Counted from the stretch's first letter, positions 1 to 7,686 are shown. The stretch: 12,211 bases of DNA from JBFXEO01 sp050180015 (GCA_050180015.1 JBFXEO010000075.1:1-12211); one strand, 5' to 3'. Translations and numbers: made by a program. The notes: generated by a model from the letters alone, not told the origin.

Positions 1-633
1 ACAAATGACGAAGTTTCAGGTTTCTTCTTTGAAGATATATTCAACCCAATAACTGGGAAGTTGAATAAAATAATAACAAAAGGAGAAACGGATCTTTTCG
101 TTTACTATTCAGGACACGGAATGCCGCAAAAAGACGGGAATGATGTATTCCTTTTCCCTGCTGATGGACGACTTGAAATGCTAGAAAAACAGGGTTATAG
201 TTTAGACACATTGTATAACAATCTGGATAAACTTGGAGCCAGAAGTGTAACGGTCATTCTTGATGCCTGTTTCAGCGGTACCTCCAGAGCCACTTCAAAT
301 TTGGTGGCCGAAAATATTTCTAATACAAAAGGTGTTAAAATTCGACCCAGAAAAAATCAACCTTGGAACACCAATCCAAATTTCAGGGTACTTACATCAT
401 CCAAAGATGATCAGACTTCTCTTGGTTTTGACGATGCACAAACAGGGTTATTCACCTATTATTTCTGTCTCGGATTGCAGGGAGAGGCAGATTTAAACAT
501 GGATAAAAAAATAACCCTAGATGAACTCAATGCTTATCTGAAAGTTAACGTAGTTGAAACTTCCCGAAAAATCAGGGGAGAACAAACGCCTATGCTTTAT
601 GGGAACGGCGATATGGTAATTGTTGAGTTCTAG
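1..633 (+). CDS. Caspase-family (peptidase C14) protein, C-terminal part, 5' end outside window
   Basis: The frame is open from the first base, so this is the C-terminal 210 residues of a longer protein. The first TTG/ATG-like codons inside it are not reliable starts. The caspase dyad is visible: the His of a YYSGHG motif at window residue 39 (bases 115-117) and the Cys of an LDACFSG motif at residue 90 (bases 268-270), each after a hydrophobic beta strand as in the caspase fold. A later stretch of the form SS-x-x-D-Q-T-S ... G-L-F-T-Y-Y is also typical of bacterial caspases. Residues 164-175 (bases 490-525) fit an EF-hand-type loop, D-x-N-x-D-x-x-I-x-x-x-E, which suggests Ca2+ binding, a property known for metacaspases and some bacterial homologues. 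Such enzymes usually cleave after Arg/Lys or Asp; the specificity here is unknown. N-terminal modules and any signal peptide lie outside the window. The next gene starts 47 bp downstream on the same strand. Family call is firm, role unknown. Confidence 0.9.
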   Translation, partial: TNDEVSGFFFEDIFNPITGKLNKIITKGETDLFVYYSGHGMPQKDGNDVFLFPADGRLEMLEKQGYSLDTLYNNLDKLGARSVTVILDACFSGTSRATSNLVAENISNTKGVKIRPRKNQPWNTNPNFRVLTSSKDDQTSLGFDDAQTGLFTYYFCLGLQGEADLNMDKKITLDELNAYLKVNVVETSRKIRGEQTPMLYGNGDMVIVEF

Positions 634-680
634 ATAACTAAGAATAGTTGATTATAGGACAACAAATAAACAGGCAGTAT

Positions 681-1517
681 ATGAAAAAAATAGCGTTACT
701 ATTTATAACCATTATTTTAGCATTAACCACTTCTGCACAAAGCATAAGCAATATTAAATTTCGGCAGGAAGGTAACAAAATTATTGTTACTTACAGGATT
801 GACAATATCCGGTACGACCTAAAGTATGCTACATCAATCTATGTAAGTACCGATGCTGGCAGAACTTTTAGAGGTCCATTGAAAGCGGTATCGGGCGATG
901 TAGGCGAAATTTCTCCCGAAGAAACTAAAACCATAACATGGAATGTTTTTGAGGAGTACGAATCGTTGAGCGGGGATATTGTATTCGACATACGGTTGAG
1001 CACCGAACGAATTCCCCTGCCCCGGAAAACATTTATCATTTACTCAATGTCCTCAATTGCTCCATTTGGTGTAATGGTAGGAAATATGCGACGTTTTGGT
1101 TGGTACCTATCAGTAAGGACAAATGGCACATTCAGCGTTGCAGGTGATTATAATACATACAACGACGACCTTACAAATTATACTGGCGACGGGTACTACA
1201 AGTTTACCGATCAGGTTAAGCGTGTTCGCTACTCTCTGCACTCCGGAGGAACAGTACGTTTGAATAATTCCCTTTTCCTGTATGCTGGCGCTGGTTACGG
1301 AAGTCGACATCTTTACTGGCAGGTTACAGAATACTCCTATGTTAACGATAGTGAATTAGGGAAGCACTATGCAGACCATGTCGATTTTAGCCACGATGGC
1401 CTCGAGATTGAAACCGGAGTGCAGTTTATGCTCAAAAAGTTTACCATTGGGGTTGGCTTCAATTCTATGAATTTTAAGAATAATGAGGTTATTGGAAGTA
1501 TTGGCGTTGTACTTTAA
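681..1517 (+). CDS. Secreted protein with N-terminal Ig-like domain and C-terminal beta-barrel-like region
   Basis: A 278-residue exported protein. I chose the ATG at 681 rather than the in-frame ATG at 648, because 681 puts a classic signal peptide at the N-terminus: MKK, a hydrophobic core, and a probable signal peptidase I site after Ala19 (TTSA, then QS). Residues 21-106 form a beta-rich module with a 'ST-D-x-G-x-T-F-x-G-P-L-K-x-V-S-G-D-V-G' segment followed by 'T-I-T-W-N-V'. From memory, this pattern recurs in secreted Bacteroidota proteins, some of which also carry FISUMP domains. Residues about 118-278 alternate aromatic and polar residues with glycine-rich turns and end in short strands finishing in VVL, as expected for a small outer-membrane beta-barrel; this part is inferred. 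It lies 47 bp after the caspase gene and 14 bp before the FISUMP lipoprotein gene, so the three are probably cotranscribed. No enzyme motif is seen and the function is unknown. Confidence 0.84.
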   Translation: MKKIALLFITIILALTTSAQSISNIKFRQEGNKIIVTYRIDNIRYDLKYATSIYVSTDAGRTFRGPLKAVSGDVGEISPEETKTITWNVFEEYESLSGDIVFDIRLSTERIPLPRKTFIIYSMSSIAPFGVMVGNMRRFGWYLSVRTNGTFSVAGDYNTYNDDLTNYTGDGYYKFTDQVKRVRYSLHSGGTVRLNNSLFLYAGAGYGSRHLYWQVTEYSYVNDSELGKHYADHVDFSHDGLEIETGVQFMLKKFTIGVGFNSMNFKNNEVIGSIGVVL

Positions 1518-1531
1518 AGTAATAATATGCT

Positions 1532-2854
1532 ATGAAAACGAAAAAAATACTACTGGCTCTATCAATTACAATTGCAACAATTCTGTTGGTTGTGCTTTCC
1601 TGCGAAAAGGAATCCGACCCGCCAGCAGGCAAAAGTTCATTTGCAGCAGGGACAGTTCCTACAGTTACGGAACAGGATGCTCAAAATATAACTTTTACAG
1701 GAGCAGAGATTAGCGTGCAGGTTACAAGTACTGGTAATCGACTGATTAAACGGTTATGCATTTGCTACAGCACCATTAAACCTGTACCCGATACATTGGG
1801 ACAGGTTGTAGAACTTGGTCCAATTTCCCGGGTTGGAGCCTATAAGGCAACCCTGCAAAATCTTACCCACAACACCAAGTACTACTTTAGGGCATACAGC
1901 CGTAATATGATTGGTAGTTGCTACTCCGAAACTTTAGATTTTACTACACTCAAGGACGCACGATTACCCGAGGTAACAACAGAAACTGCAAATGATATTA
2001 CTTCAACATCAGCCACCCTGTCGGGCACCATAACCAGCTTTGGCCAAAGTACTACTGCAATCCAGCATGGCCATATATGGGCCACGCATAGCAATCCTAC
2101 TTTGACTGATAATAAAACCCAACTGGGGAGTACCAGTAGTACAACAATTACCAGCAATGTGACCGGGTTGCTCTATACCACCACGTACTATTACCGGGCG
2201 TATGTAACCAACAATTACGGAACTACTTACGGGGAAATTAGAACGTTTAGAACTTCTACAATAACCGATGTGGATGGTAACGCCTATAATATAGTTACCA
2301 TTGGAACCCAAACCTGGATGGCTGAGAATTTACGTACCTCTAAGTACAACGATGGCACTGCCATTCCCTATGTAACTGATGATATGGAATGGAGCACACC
2401 AGCCTACAGTTGGTATAACCACGATGCGTCCACTTATAAAAATTCCTATGGGGCTCTATATAACTGGTATACGGTAAACACAGGCAAGTTATGCCCCGCG
2501 AACTGGCATGTGCCCACTGATGACGAGTGGACAGTGCTTACGGATTACTTAGGTGGTACAAGCGTTGCTGGGGGTAAATTGAAGGAGACCGGCACTACCC
2601 ATTGGAGAAGTCCCAATGCTGGAGCTACCAATGAGAGCCGCTTTACAGCTCTTCCAGTCGGATACTACCGTTACGATAATGGTGGAATGTTCGGCCATTT
2701 TGGGTTGGTTGGTTACTGGTGGAGTTCTACGGAATATAATACACTAAAGACTACTGCCTGGAATCGCCAAATGATATACACCACTACTGTCGTAGACAGG
2801 AATTATCTTAAAAAGAGTTATGGTCTTTCTGTTCGTTGTATTAAAGATGAGTAA
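1532..2854 (+). CDS. Lipoprotein with two Fn3-like modules and a FISUMP domain
   Basis: A 440-residue lipoprotein. Its signal peptide ends in a VLSC lipobox, making Cys24 the probable lipidated residue. The residues after it (C-E-K-E-S-D) resemble the acidic lipoprotein export signal described in Bacteroidota, so surface exposure is plausible. Residues about 42-140 and 146-243 are two related Fn3-like modules, each with a T-x-Y-Y-(F/Y)-R-A-Y strand near its end and a closing F-T-T or F-R-T. Residues 244-439 are a FISUMP domain (Fibrobacter succinogenes major paralogous domain, C-type-lectin/FGE-like fold). Hallmarks are D-x-D-G-N-x-Y near 247-252, I-G-x-Q-x-W-M-x-E-N-L near 257-267, G-x-L-Y-N-W near 307-312, C-P-x-x-W-H-V-P near 321-328, a WWSS motif and a terminal S-V-R-C. 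Cys321 and Cys436 may form a disulfide. The ATG at 1527 hits a stop after one codon, so 1532 is the start. FISUMP proteins are mostly exported and uncharacterised; a ligand-binding or adhesion role is a guess. Confidence 0.92.
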   Translation: MKTKKILLALSITIATILLVVLSCEKESDPPAGKSSFAAGTVPTVTEQDAQNITFTGAEISVQVTSTGNRLIKRLCICYSTIKPVPDTLGQVVELGPISRVGAYKATLQNLTHNTKYYFRAYSRNMIGSCYSETLDFTTLKDARLPEVTTETANDITSTSATLSGTITSFGQSTTAIQHGHIWATHSNPTLTDNKTQLGSTSSTTITSNVTGLLYTTTYYYRAYVTNNYGTTYGEIRTFRTSTITDVDGNAYNIVTIGTQTWMAENLRTSKYNDGTAIPYVTDDMEWSTPAYSWYNHDASTYKNSYGALYNWYTVNTGKLCPANWHVPTDDEWTVLTDYLGGTSVAGGKLKETGTTHWRSPNAGATNESRFTALPVGYYRYDNGGMFGHFGLVGYWWSSTEYNTLKTTAWNRQMIYTTTVVDRNYLKKSYGLSVRCIKDE

Positions 2855-2920
2855 ATTAAATTGTAGAAAATTGGGGTAGTTGATAAAAGCAATTATTAAC
2901 ATAAATTAAATTTTATAGCC

Positions 2921-4111
2921 ATGAAAACAAAAATTTTATTTCTGATAATAATCCGGATGTTAATATTGGAAAATGTATTTGCGCAACATATTGATATTAT
3001 TGGCTCGAGAGGTGAAAATCTTATTTCAAAGAATGGGAATATTTTTATTAAAGAGGGAGTTACAAGTACTGTACAAATTGACAGTGTTAACCGTTTACTT
3101 TTCGAGATTACAGTAAATAGTCAGCCAATTGGTTATGAATACAAGGTTGATACAATTTTTAATGTGCCGGAATTATTATCAAATGTTTCAGTTGTCGATT
3201 CCTTATTAAAATCAATATTGGTCAACACTGGTGGAAAACAAGCAATTGCTGGAGATAATAAGATCAATCCATTACTTTTTGGAGATTTGGAAGCACTTCT
3301 AAAATCATACTATTATATTTCCAGAATAGAGAATAAAGAAAATTTTGATTGTGAATTAACTCAAGTAGATTTGTTATATAGAGAAATACGAGAGAATTTT
3401 GATAGATACTACGATTATTATATTAATCAAAAAATTGATTCTTCCCTGAAACAATACTTTATATCGAAACATAACTATTTAGTTAAAGTAGATAGCATTT
3501 CAAAACTATTGAACGATAAATTGTTCCAATGTAATTATCCAATATGTGTTGCTCAAGGCGATGAAATTGATATAAATGTGCAAATTAAAAGAAAAACTGA
3601 TTCTAAAGATGTTAAGTCTTATTCCTATTCAGCATATGTTTATGGTGGTTTTAAAATAAATTTTAATGCCGGTTTCGTTTTCGATTTTTTTAGCATAGAC
3701 CGGAAGTATTCTTTTAAACCAGTCGATAGCCAATCAGTTTCCTTAATAAAGGATAAGAATAAATTCCCGTGTACCCCCTCAATTGCCATTTTTACCAATG
3801 CTTACTTTAGCCAAAAAGGAATGGTAAATTATGGATTATCGCTGGGGTTGGGAGTTGACCAAAACTCGAATAGCAACTACTACGTTGGTCCTAGTTTAAT
3901 TATTGGCAGGGAACAACGGCTTGTAATTGCTTTGGGCTTATCCGTTTCTCAAAAAGATGTTCTTAAATCGAGATACAGCGTTGGGGAAATTTTTCTAAAC
4001 GATACTAAACCGGATAGTGAAGACTTAGTGGAAAAGAGTTGGATACCGGGTTTATTTTTTTTAATCGGATTTAACTTGAATACTATTAAGAAACAAGTAA
4101 CACCAAATTAG
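2921..4111 (+). CDS. Exported hypothetical protein, A/T-rich gene, possible beta-barrel C-terminus
   Basis: A 396-residue protein I cannot place in a family. It starts with a signal peptide: MKTK, a long Ile/Leu core and a probable cleavage after Ala21 (VFA, then QH). Residues about 22-90 look beta-rich. Residues 85-205 are polar and mostly helical, with many Tyr/Lys/Asp/Ser and Cys144, Cys204 and Cys209. Residues about 235-390 alternate strand-like stretches (Y-V-Y-G-G-F-K-I-N-F, N-Y-G-L-S-L-G-L-G-V, Y-Y-V-G-P-S-L-I-I-G, G-L-F-F-L-I-G-F-N-L), typical of a small outer-membrane barrel. A ten-residue tail follows. The codons are visibly richer in A/T than in the genes on either side, which may mark later acquisition. 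It is 66 bp downstream of the FISUMP lipoprotein gene and 6 bp upstream of the DUF4907-like remnant. No catalytic motif is seen. Confidence 0.8.
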   Translation: MKTKILFLIIIRMLILENVFAQHIDIIGSRGENLISKNGNIFIKEGVTSTVQIDSVNRLLFEITVNSQPIGYEYKVDTIFNVPELLSNVSVVDSLLKSILVNTGGKQAIAGDNKINPLLFGDLEALLKSYYYISRIENKENFDCELTQVDLLYREIRENFDRYYDYYINQKIDSSLKQYFISKHNYLVKVDSISKLLNDKLFQCNYPICVAQGDEIDINVQIKRKTDSKDVKSYSYSAYVYGGFKINFNAGFVFDFFSIDRKYSFKPVDSQSVSLIKDKNKFPCTPSIAIFTNAYFSQKGMVNYGLSLGLGVDQNSNSNYYVGPSLIIGREQRLVIALGLSVSQKDVLKSRYSVGEIFLNDTKPDSEDLVEKSWIPGLFFLIGFNLNTIKKQVTPN

Positions 4112-4117
4112 CATATC

Positions 4118-4350
4118 ATGCTAAAAAACACCATCATCATTGTCCAGTTCCCCATAATCCTTGTCCTTGCGTGGTTTTTGTACTAGACAAAAAGCCAAAA
4201 TGAGGTAAAACAGGCCTGCCGGGCAACGAGGGGTTCAAAACCCGGGAACAAGCGCAAAAAGTGACGGAGTTCGTGATGGGAAAAATCCGCAAAGGCGAAA
4301 TGCCCTCAACGGTTGCCATTGAGGAGATGAAAAGCATAGATGTTTTGTGA
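4118..4350 (+). pseudogene. Remnant of a DUF4907-like small exported protein
   Basis: Two protein-like pieces lie in different frames. Piece one starts at the ATG at 4118, only 6 bp after the preceding gene, and encodes a hydrophobic leader (M-L-K-N-T-I-I-I ... L-A-W-F-L-Y) that stops at TAG 4184-4186. Piece two, in the next frame from about 4204 to the TGA at 4348-4350, reads G-L-P-G-N-E-G-F-K-T then A-Q-K-V-T-E-F-V, then G-K-I-R-K-G-E-M-P, and ends E-E-M-K-S-I-D-V-L. From memory this matches the conserved end of DUF4907 proteins (a G-N-x-G/x-F, helix, K-I-x-x-x-x-x-P-x-(V/I) pattern), which are small exported Bacteroidota proteins. The conserved middle that usually precedes the P-G-N motif is missing. 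Together with the nonsense codon and the frame change near 4201-4213, this points to an internal deletion and a dead gene. Family assignment is from memory of the pattern; the broken state is read directly. The reverse-strand open frame over this region is a shadow. Confidence 0.72.
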
Positions 4351-4404
4351 AATAAAAAATGGTTCCATGTCAACTAGAGCATCTTTGTTTTATTAGAGTT
4401 GCAA

Positions 4405-5049
4405 CTATCGCATATCCACCACCTCAATGCCCTTATGCTTATTTACCTCAAAGGTGAACCGTTCCTCGCGAACAGGAAGGTTCGACTTAAAACTTTTAAT
4501 ACTAACGATGTAGTTATTCCCATCCTTCCCCTGATAACGGATAAAACTTGGTTCAAGTGAGTTTTTATCTAACCGTAGCTTTATCGAGGAATACTGAAGT
4601 TTCAAATCTTTCGGGAAGAATTCAAGTTCATACACCTTTCTGTTTTTCTCACTCTTCTCCCCGATAAATTTATACTTAAAATTTTTATCGTAATCCTTAA
4701 ACAACTTGGTTGGGTCGTCTAAAAAACTCCCATCGGTAACACTCGGTTTCGAAATAGTTACCTCGTTGGCCTCCTTGTTATACTGCCACTTTATTTCGCC
4801 GTCAAAATACATCTCCATGCCCATTAACTCCAGTATGTACTTATTGCCCTTTACTATAATTTTTCCCTGCTTGGTGTCGGTTATGTTCTCCTGTAAGTTT
4901 TCCAGTGTAAAGGAAAATGTAGCGGTTATCGTTTTTGCCTCCTGCATTTTTTGGCTAAAATCCGTTACAATTTTCGCGGCATCCACATTCTCCTGGGCAA
5001 AAGTATTCAATGGCAAAACACTTACTAGTAAAGCAACTATTCTATTCAT
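4405..5049 (-). CDS. lolA: LolA-like outer-membrane lipoprotein carrier protein
   Basis: A 214-residue periplasmic protein. A signal peptide ends at Ala18 (NTFA, then QE). The rest has the LolA layout. A helix with A-x-x-I-V-x-x-F-S-Q-K-M comes first, then T-I-T-A-x-F-x-F. A series of strands follows, including G-x-I-I-V-K-G-N-K-Y and M-Y-F-D-G-E-I-K-W-Q-Y, then V-Y-E-L-E-F-F-P and I-K-L-R-L-D. The C-terminus has an F-T-F-E-V strand. LolA picks up mature lipoproteins released by LolCDE at the inner membrane and carries them through the periplasm. Bacteroidota generally lack a clear LolB, so the receptor side differs from E. coli. The gene lies downstream of ftsK on the same strand with a 63-bp gap that holds its own promoter-like sequence; ftsK-lolA order is common in this phylum as I recall. 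The symbol is by family resemblance. No clear terminator is seen after the stop. Confidence 0.87.
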   Translation of the reverse strand: MNRIVALLVSVLPLNTFAQENVDAAKIVTDFSQKMQEAKTITATFSFTLENLQENITDTKQGKIIVKGNKYILELMGMEMYFDGEIKWQYNKEANEVTISKPSVTDGSFLDDPTKLFKDYDKNFKYKFIGEKSEKNRKVYELEFFPKDLKLQYSSIKLRLDKNSLEPSFIRYQGKDGNNYIVSIKSFKSNLPVREERFTFEVNKHKGIEVVDMR

Positions 5050-5077
5050 GGTAAATTATGGTTAATTATTTCGACAG

Positions 5078-5109
5078 CAAAGATAGCACAATGTAAGCTT
5101 GGGTCTAAA
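5078..5109 (-). promoter_or_regulatory. Bacteroidota-type promoter for lolA
   Basis: On the minus strand, TTTA (5106-5109) is followed by 20 bases and then TATCTTTG (5078-5085). The second element is an exact match to the Bacteroides -7 consensus TAnnTTTG. The first differs by one base from the -33 TTTG. The spacing is the usual one. Transcription would begin near 5072, leaving a short A/T-rich leader of about 20 bases before the lolA ATG, and giving lolA expression independent of ftsK. Confidence 0.6.
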
Positions 5110-5112
5110 AAA

Positions 5113-7629
5113 TTACTGGTTATTTATGCTACCCAAAAGTTGTTCCAGTGAAACTTCATCAACAATTAAAACCTGACGGGCCTTGCTTCCTTCAAAGGGG
5201 CCAAGAATTCCGGCGGCCTCCAGCTGATCCACAATTCTGCCGGCCCGGTTGTAACCGATGGAGAATTTTCGCTGAATCAGCGACGTTGAGCCCATCTGGG
5301 ACTGCACCACCAAACGGGCGGCATCTTCAAATAGTTCATCGCGTTTTCTAAGATCCACCTCCAGCATACCCTCCTGGCTTTCGGGTGTATATTCAGGGAG
5401 CTGGAATGCGGTTGAGTACCCCTGCTGGTTGCCCACAAAATCGGTTATTCGCTCTATTTCAGGTATATCTATAAACGCACATTGTACCCTTATCATTTCG
5501 CTACCCGCGGAAACAAGCATATCGCCACGGCCAATCAGGTGATTTGCGCCAGGGTGATCTAAAATTGTTCTTGAGTCAATCATCGACGATACCCTAAATG
5601 CTATACGTGCGGGGAAGTTAGCCTTAATTACACCGGTGATGATGTTGGTTGATGGGCGTTGCGTAGCTATTATCAGGTGAATTCCAATGGCACGGGCCAG
5701 CTGGGCTAATCTTGCAATTGGCATTTCAACCTCGCGACCTGCGGTCATGATTAAATCGGCAAATTCATCAATAATAACAATTATGTAGGGTAAATACTTA
5801 TGCCCCTTGTTGGGGTTTAGCCTACGGGCCACAAACTTCTCGTTATACTCCTTGATATTTCTTACCTGCGCCAGTTTCAACAGCTCGTAACGCTGATCCA
5901 TTTCTATACATAGCGAGTTAAGAGTATTAATCACCTTTTGGGTGTCGGTGATTATGGCTTCATCGGTATCGGGCAGCTTTGCCAGGAAATGCTTTTCCAG
6001 CTTGCTGTAAAGCGTTAGCTCTACTTTCTTGGGATCGACCAGCACAAACTTAATTTCGGCCGGATGTTTTTTATACAGTAATGAGGTGATGATTGCGTTC
6101 AGCCCAACCGATTTTCCCTGCCCTGTTGCGCCCGCAACCAGGAGGTGCGGAAGTTTGGTTAAATCGAGCATAAAAATTTCGTTCGAAATAGTTTTACCCA
6201 ACGCGATGGCCAAATCGTACTTAGATTCCTGAAACTTTTGCGATTTAATAATGGAATGCATGGACACTATTTCGGGGTGCTGGTTGGGTACTTCTATTCC
6301 AATTGTTCCGCGGCCAGGGATAGGCGCAATAATTCTGATGCCCAGCGCCGCAAGGCTAAGCGCAATATCATCTTCTAGGTTTTTAATCTTGCTAATTCTT
6401 ATGCCGGGTGCCGGCACTATCTCGTAAAGCGTAACGGTGGGGCCAATGGTAGCCTTAATTTTGTCTATCTGTATTTTGTAATGCGAAAGCGTTTCAACAA
6501 TTTTATTCTTGTTCTCAATCAGGGTCTCGTTGGTAACGGGCGACGATAAATTTTTATAATCCTCCAGCAGCTCCAATAATGGCCGCTGGTAATTCGATAG
6601 TTCCAGCGTGGGATCGTAAAGTTCCTGCTCGTTTATTAAATCTTCGGTAAACTCTTTCTCCTTAATGGATTCTATGGTAAACTCAACACCTGCCTCTTCA
6701 TCTGGTGGAATAATGGTTTGCGTTGAATGGCTACTATTCGCATCGCTTAAGGTTACGTCTGCCAGTAAATCCTCCTCCTCAAAAATTAACCGATCATCAA
6801 TCTCCTCCGCTACTCCCTCGTTGTTATCTTCTTCATCAACATCAACTATTTCAAATTTATCATCGGAATCTAACAAAGGAGTAGTCTGTTCTGCCTCTGT
6901 TACCGGGGGCTTGCTTGCAGTAATAGCTTCAGGGTTGTCAGTAAATTTGTTTTCAGCCGGTTTCTTTTCCGCTTTCTTCGTCGAATTTTTAAGGTATTCA
7001 GATAAATTCCACACTAACCGGTTATACAAGTGTAACGACGAAGGCCTAACGTAAATTGAATACGCGATAATAAAAAGCAGTAGTAAAAATGCTGCCCCTA
7101 CCTTTCCCAGTATAGCCGTTACCCATTCGGCAATAAAAAGCCCATGCGCACCGCCTAAACCGCTCCCCAAAAAACCGTTGGATGTTTCGAAAAGAAATCC
7201 AGTAACCAGTGAGAGCAACACTACTCCGACAATTACCTTGAAGGTAAACTTCCAGAATTTGCCGGAGTACAACCTGAGTAGCTTTAGCCCCAAAACAGCA
7301 ATAATTAAAGGAAAAGCAAGGGATGAAATACCGAACCATCGGTTCATAAACTGCGAGGATATGCTCGCACCCAGCTTTCCGGTCCAGTTTTTAACCCTGA
7401 TGTCGGATCCAGAAAATAGGTTTTGCCATTCAAAACTTTGATCGACCTTCCATGTGAAAATGTAGGAAATTAGTGCAATTGCAAAGTATATGCTAAGCAG
7501 TAGCATAAAAAGCCCAACGGTGAAGCGAACCCTATCGTCCCTGAAAAGTGATTTTTTTTCAGGGTTACCGGCGTCCGTTTTATCCTTTGATCCTTTCTCG
7601 TTGCTACTACTATTTTTTTCTTTCGCCAT
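5113..7629 (-). CDS. ftsK: FtsK/SpoIIIE-type DNA translocase
   Basis: An 838-residue divisome-linked ATPase that pumps chromosome DNA through the closing septum and promotes dimer resolution at dif through XerCD. Hydrophobic membrane segments lie at roughly 36-60, 100-118, 130-147 and 163-194. An acidic, low-complexity linker runs from about 215 to 345. The alpha/beta motor follows, with Walker A GATGQGKS at 500-507, a V-D-P-K-K-V-E-L motif near 531-538, Walker B Y-I-I-V-I-I-D-E-F-A-D-L at 615-626 and a T-Q-R-P-S motif near 656-660. The C-terminal gamma winged helix (about 765-825, including S-I-G-Y-N-R-A-G-R-I and G-S-K-A-R-Q-V) should read the polar KOPS-like sequences and contact XerD. Length and order fit an intact Bacteroidota FtsK. 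The start ATG at 7629 is preferred because M-A-K-E-K-N-S-S opens a polar tail before the first membrane segment. The neighbours are a lipoprotein gene upstream and lolA downstream. Confidence 0.97.
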   Translation of the reverse strand: MAKEKNSSSNEKGSKDKTDAGNPEKKSLFRDDRVRFTVGLFMLLLSIYFAIALISYIFTWKVDQSFEWQNLFSGSDIRVKNWTGKLGASISSQFMNRWFGISSLAFPLIIAVLGLKLLRLYSGKFWKFTFKVIVGVVLLSLVTGFLFETSNGFLGSGLGGAHGLFIAEWVTAILGKVGAAFLLLLFIIAYSIYVRPSSLHLYNRLVWNLSEYLKNSTKKAEKKPAENKFTDNPEAITASKPPVTEAEQTTPLLDSDDKFEIVDVDEEDNNEGVAEEIDDRLIFEEEDLLADVTLSDANSSHSTQTIIPPDEEAGVEFTIESIKEKEFTEDLINEQELYDPTLELSNYQRPLLELLEDYKNLSSPVTNETLIENKNKIVETLSHYKIQIDKIKATIGPTVTLYEIVPAPGIRISKIKNLEDDIALSLAALGIRIIAPIPGRGTIGIEVPNQHPEIVSMHSIIKSQKFQESKYDLAIALGKTISNEIFMLDLTKLPHLLVAGATGQGKSVGLNAIITSLLYKKHPAEIKFVLVDPKKVELTLYSKLEKHFLAKLPDTDEAIITDTQKVINTLNSLCIEMDQRYELLKLAQVRNIKEYNEKFVARRLNPNKGHKYLPYIIVIIDEFADLIMTAGREVEMPIARLAQLARAIGIHLIIATQRPSTNIITGVIKANFPARIAFRVSSMIDSRTILDHPGANHLIGRGDMLVSAGSEMIRVQCAFIDIPEIERITDFVGNQQGYSTAFQLPEYTPESQEGMLEVDLRKRDELFEDAARLVVQSQMGSTSLIQRKFSIGYNRAGRIVDQLEAAGILGPFEGSKARQVLIVDEVSLEQLLGSINNQ

Positions 7630-7686
7630 TCTGTTTTCGTAAATCTTTAACTAGTTAATTAAACCCATAAGCCTCAATCGAGAATG

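Noticed and set aside
648..680. Earlier in-frame ATG for the Ig-like/barrel protein
   Set aside because: It would put 11 mostly polar residues before the signal peptide; the start at 681 gives a normal MKK signal peptide.
2852..2912. Direct repeat TAAATTAAATT at 2852-2862 and 2902-2912
   Set aside because: The sequence is low-complexity A/T and the first copy includes the stop codon; chance is a sufficient explanation, and no insertion-element ends or integrase are nearby.
4137..4373. Reverse-strand open frame of 78 codons
   Set aside because: It lies over the DUF4907-like remnant, whose forward-strand pieces have a family-like pattern; the reverse translation shows no recognisable motif.
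4397..4406. Perfect palindrome AGTTGCAACT at the end of lolA
   Set aside because: It is only 10 bp, has no loop or T-run, and overlaps the stop codon, so it is not a credible terminator.
6665..7054. 129-codon forward frame with a serine-rich product inside ftsK
   Set aside because: It is the antisense of the acidic FtsK linker; Glu/Asp codons read in reverse give Ser/Leu-rich frames. It is an artefact of composition.
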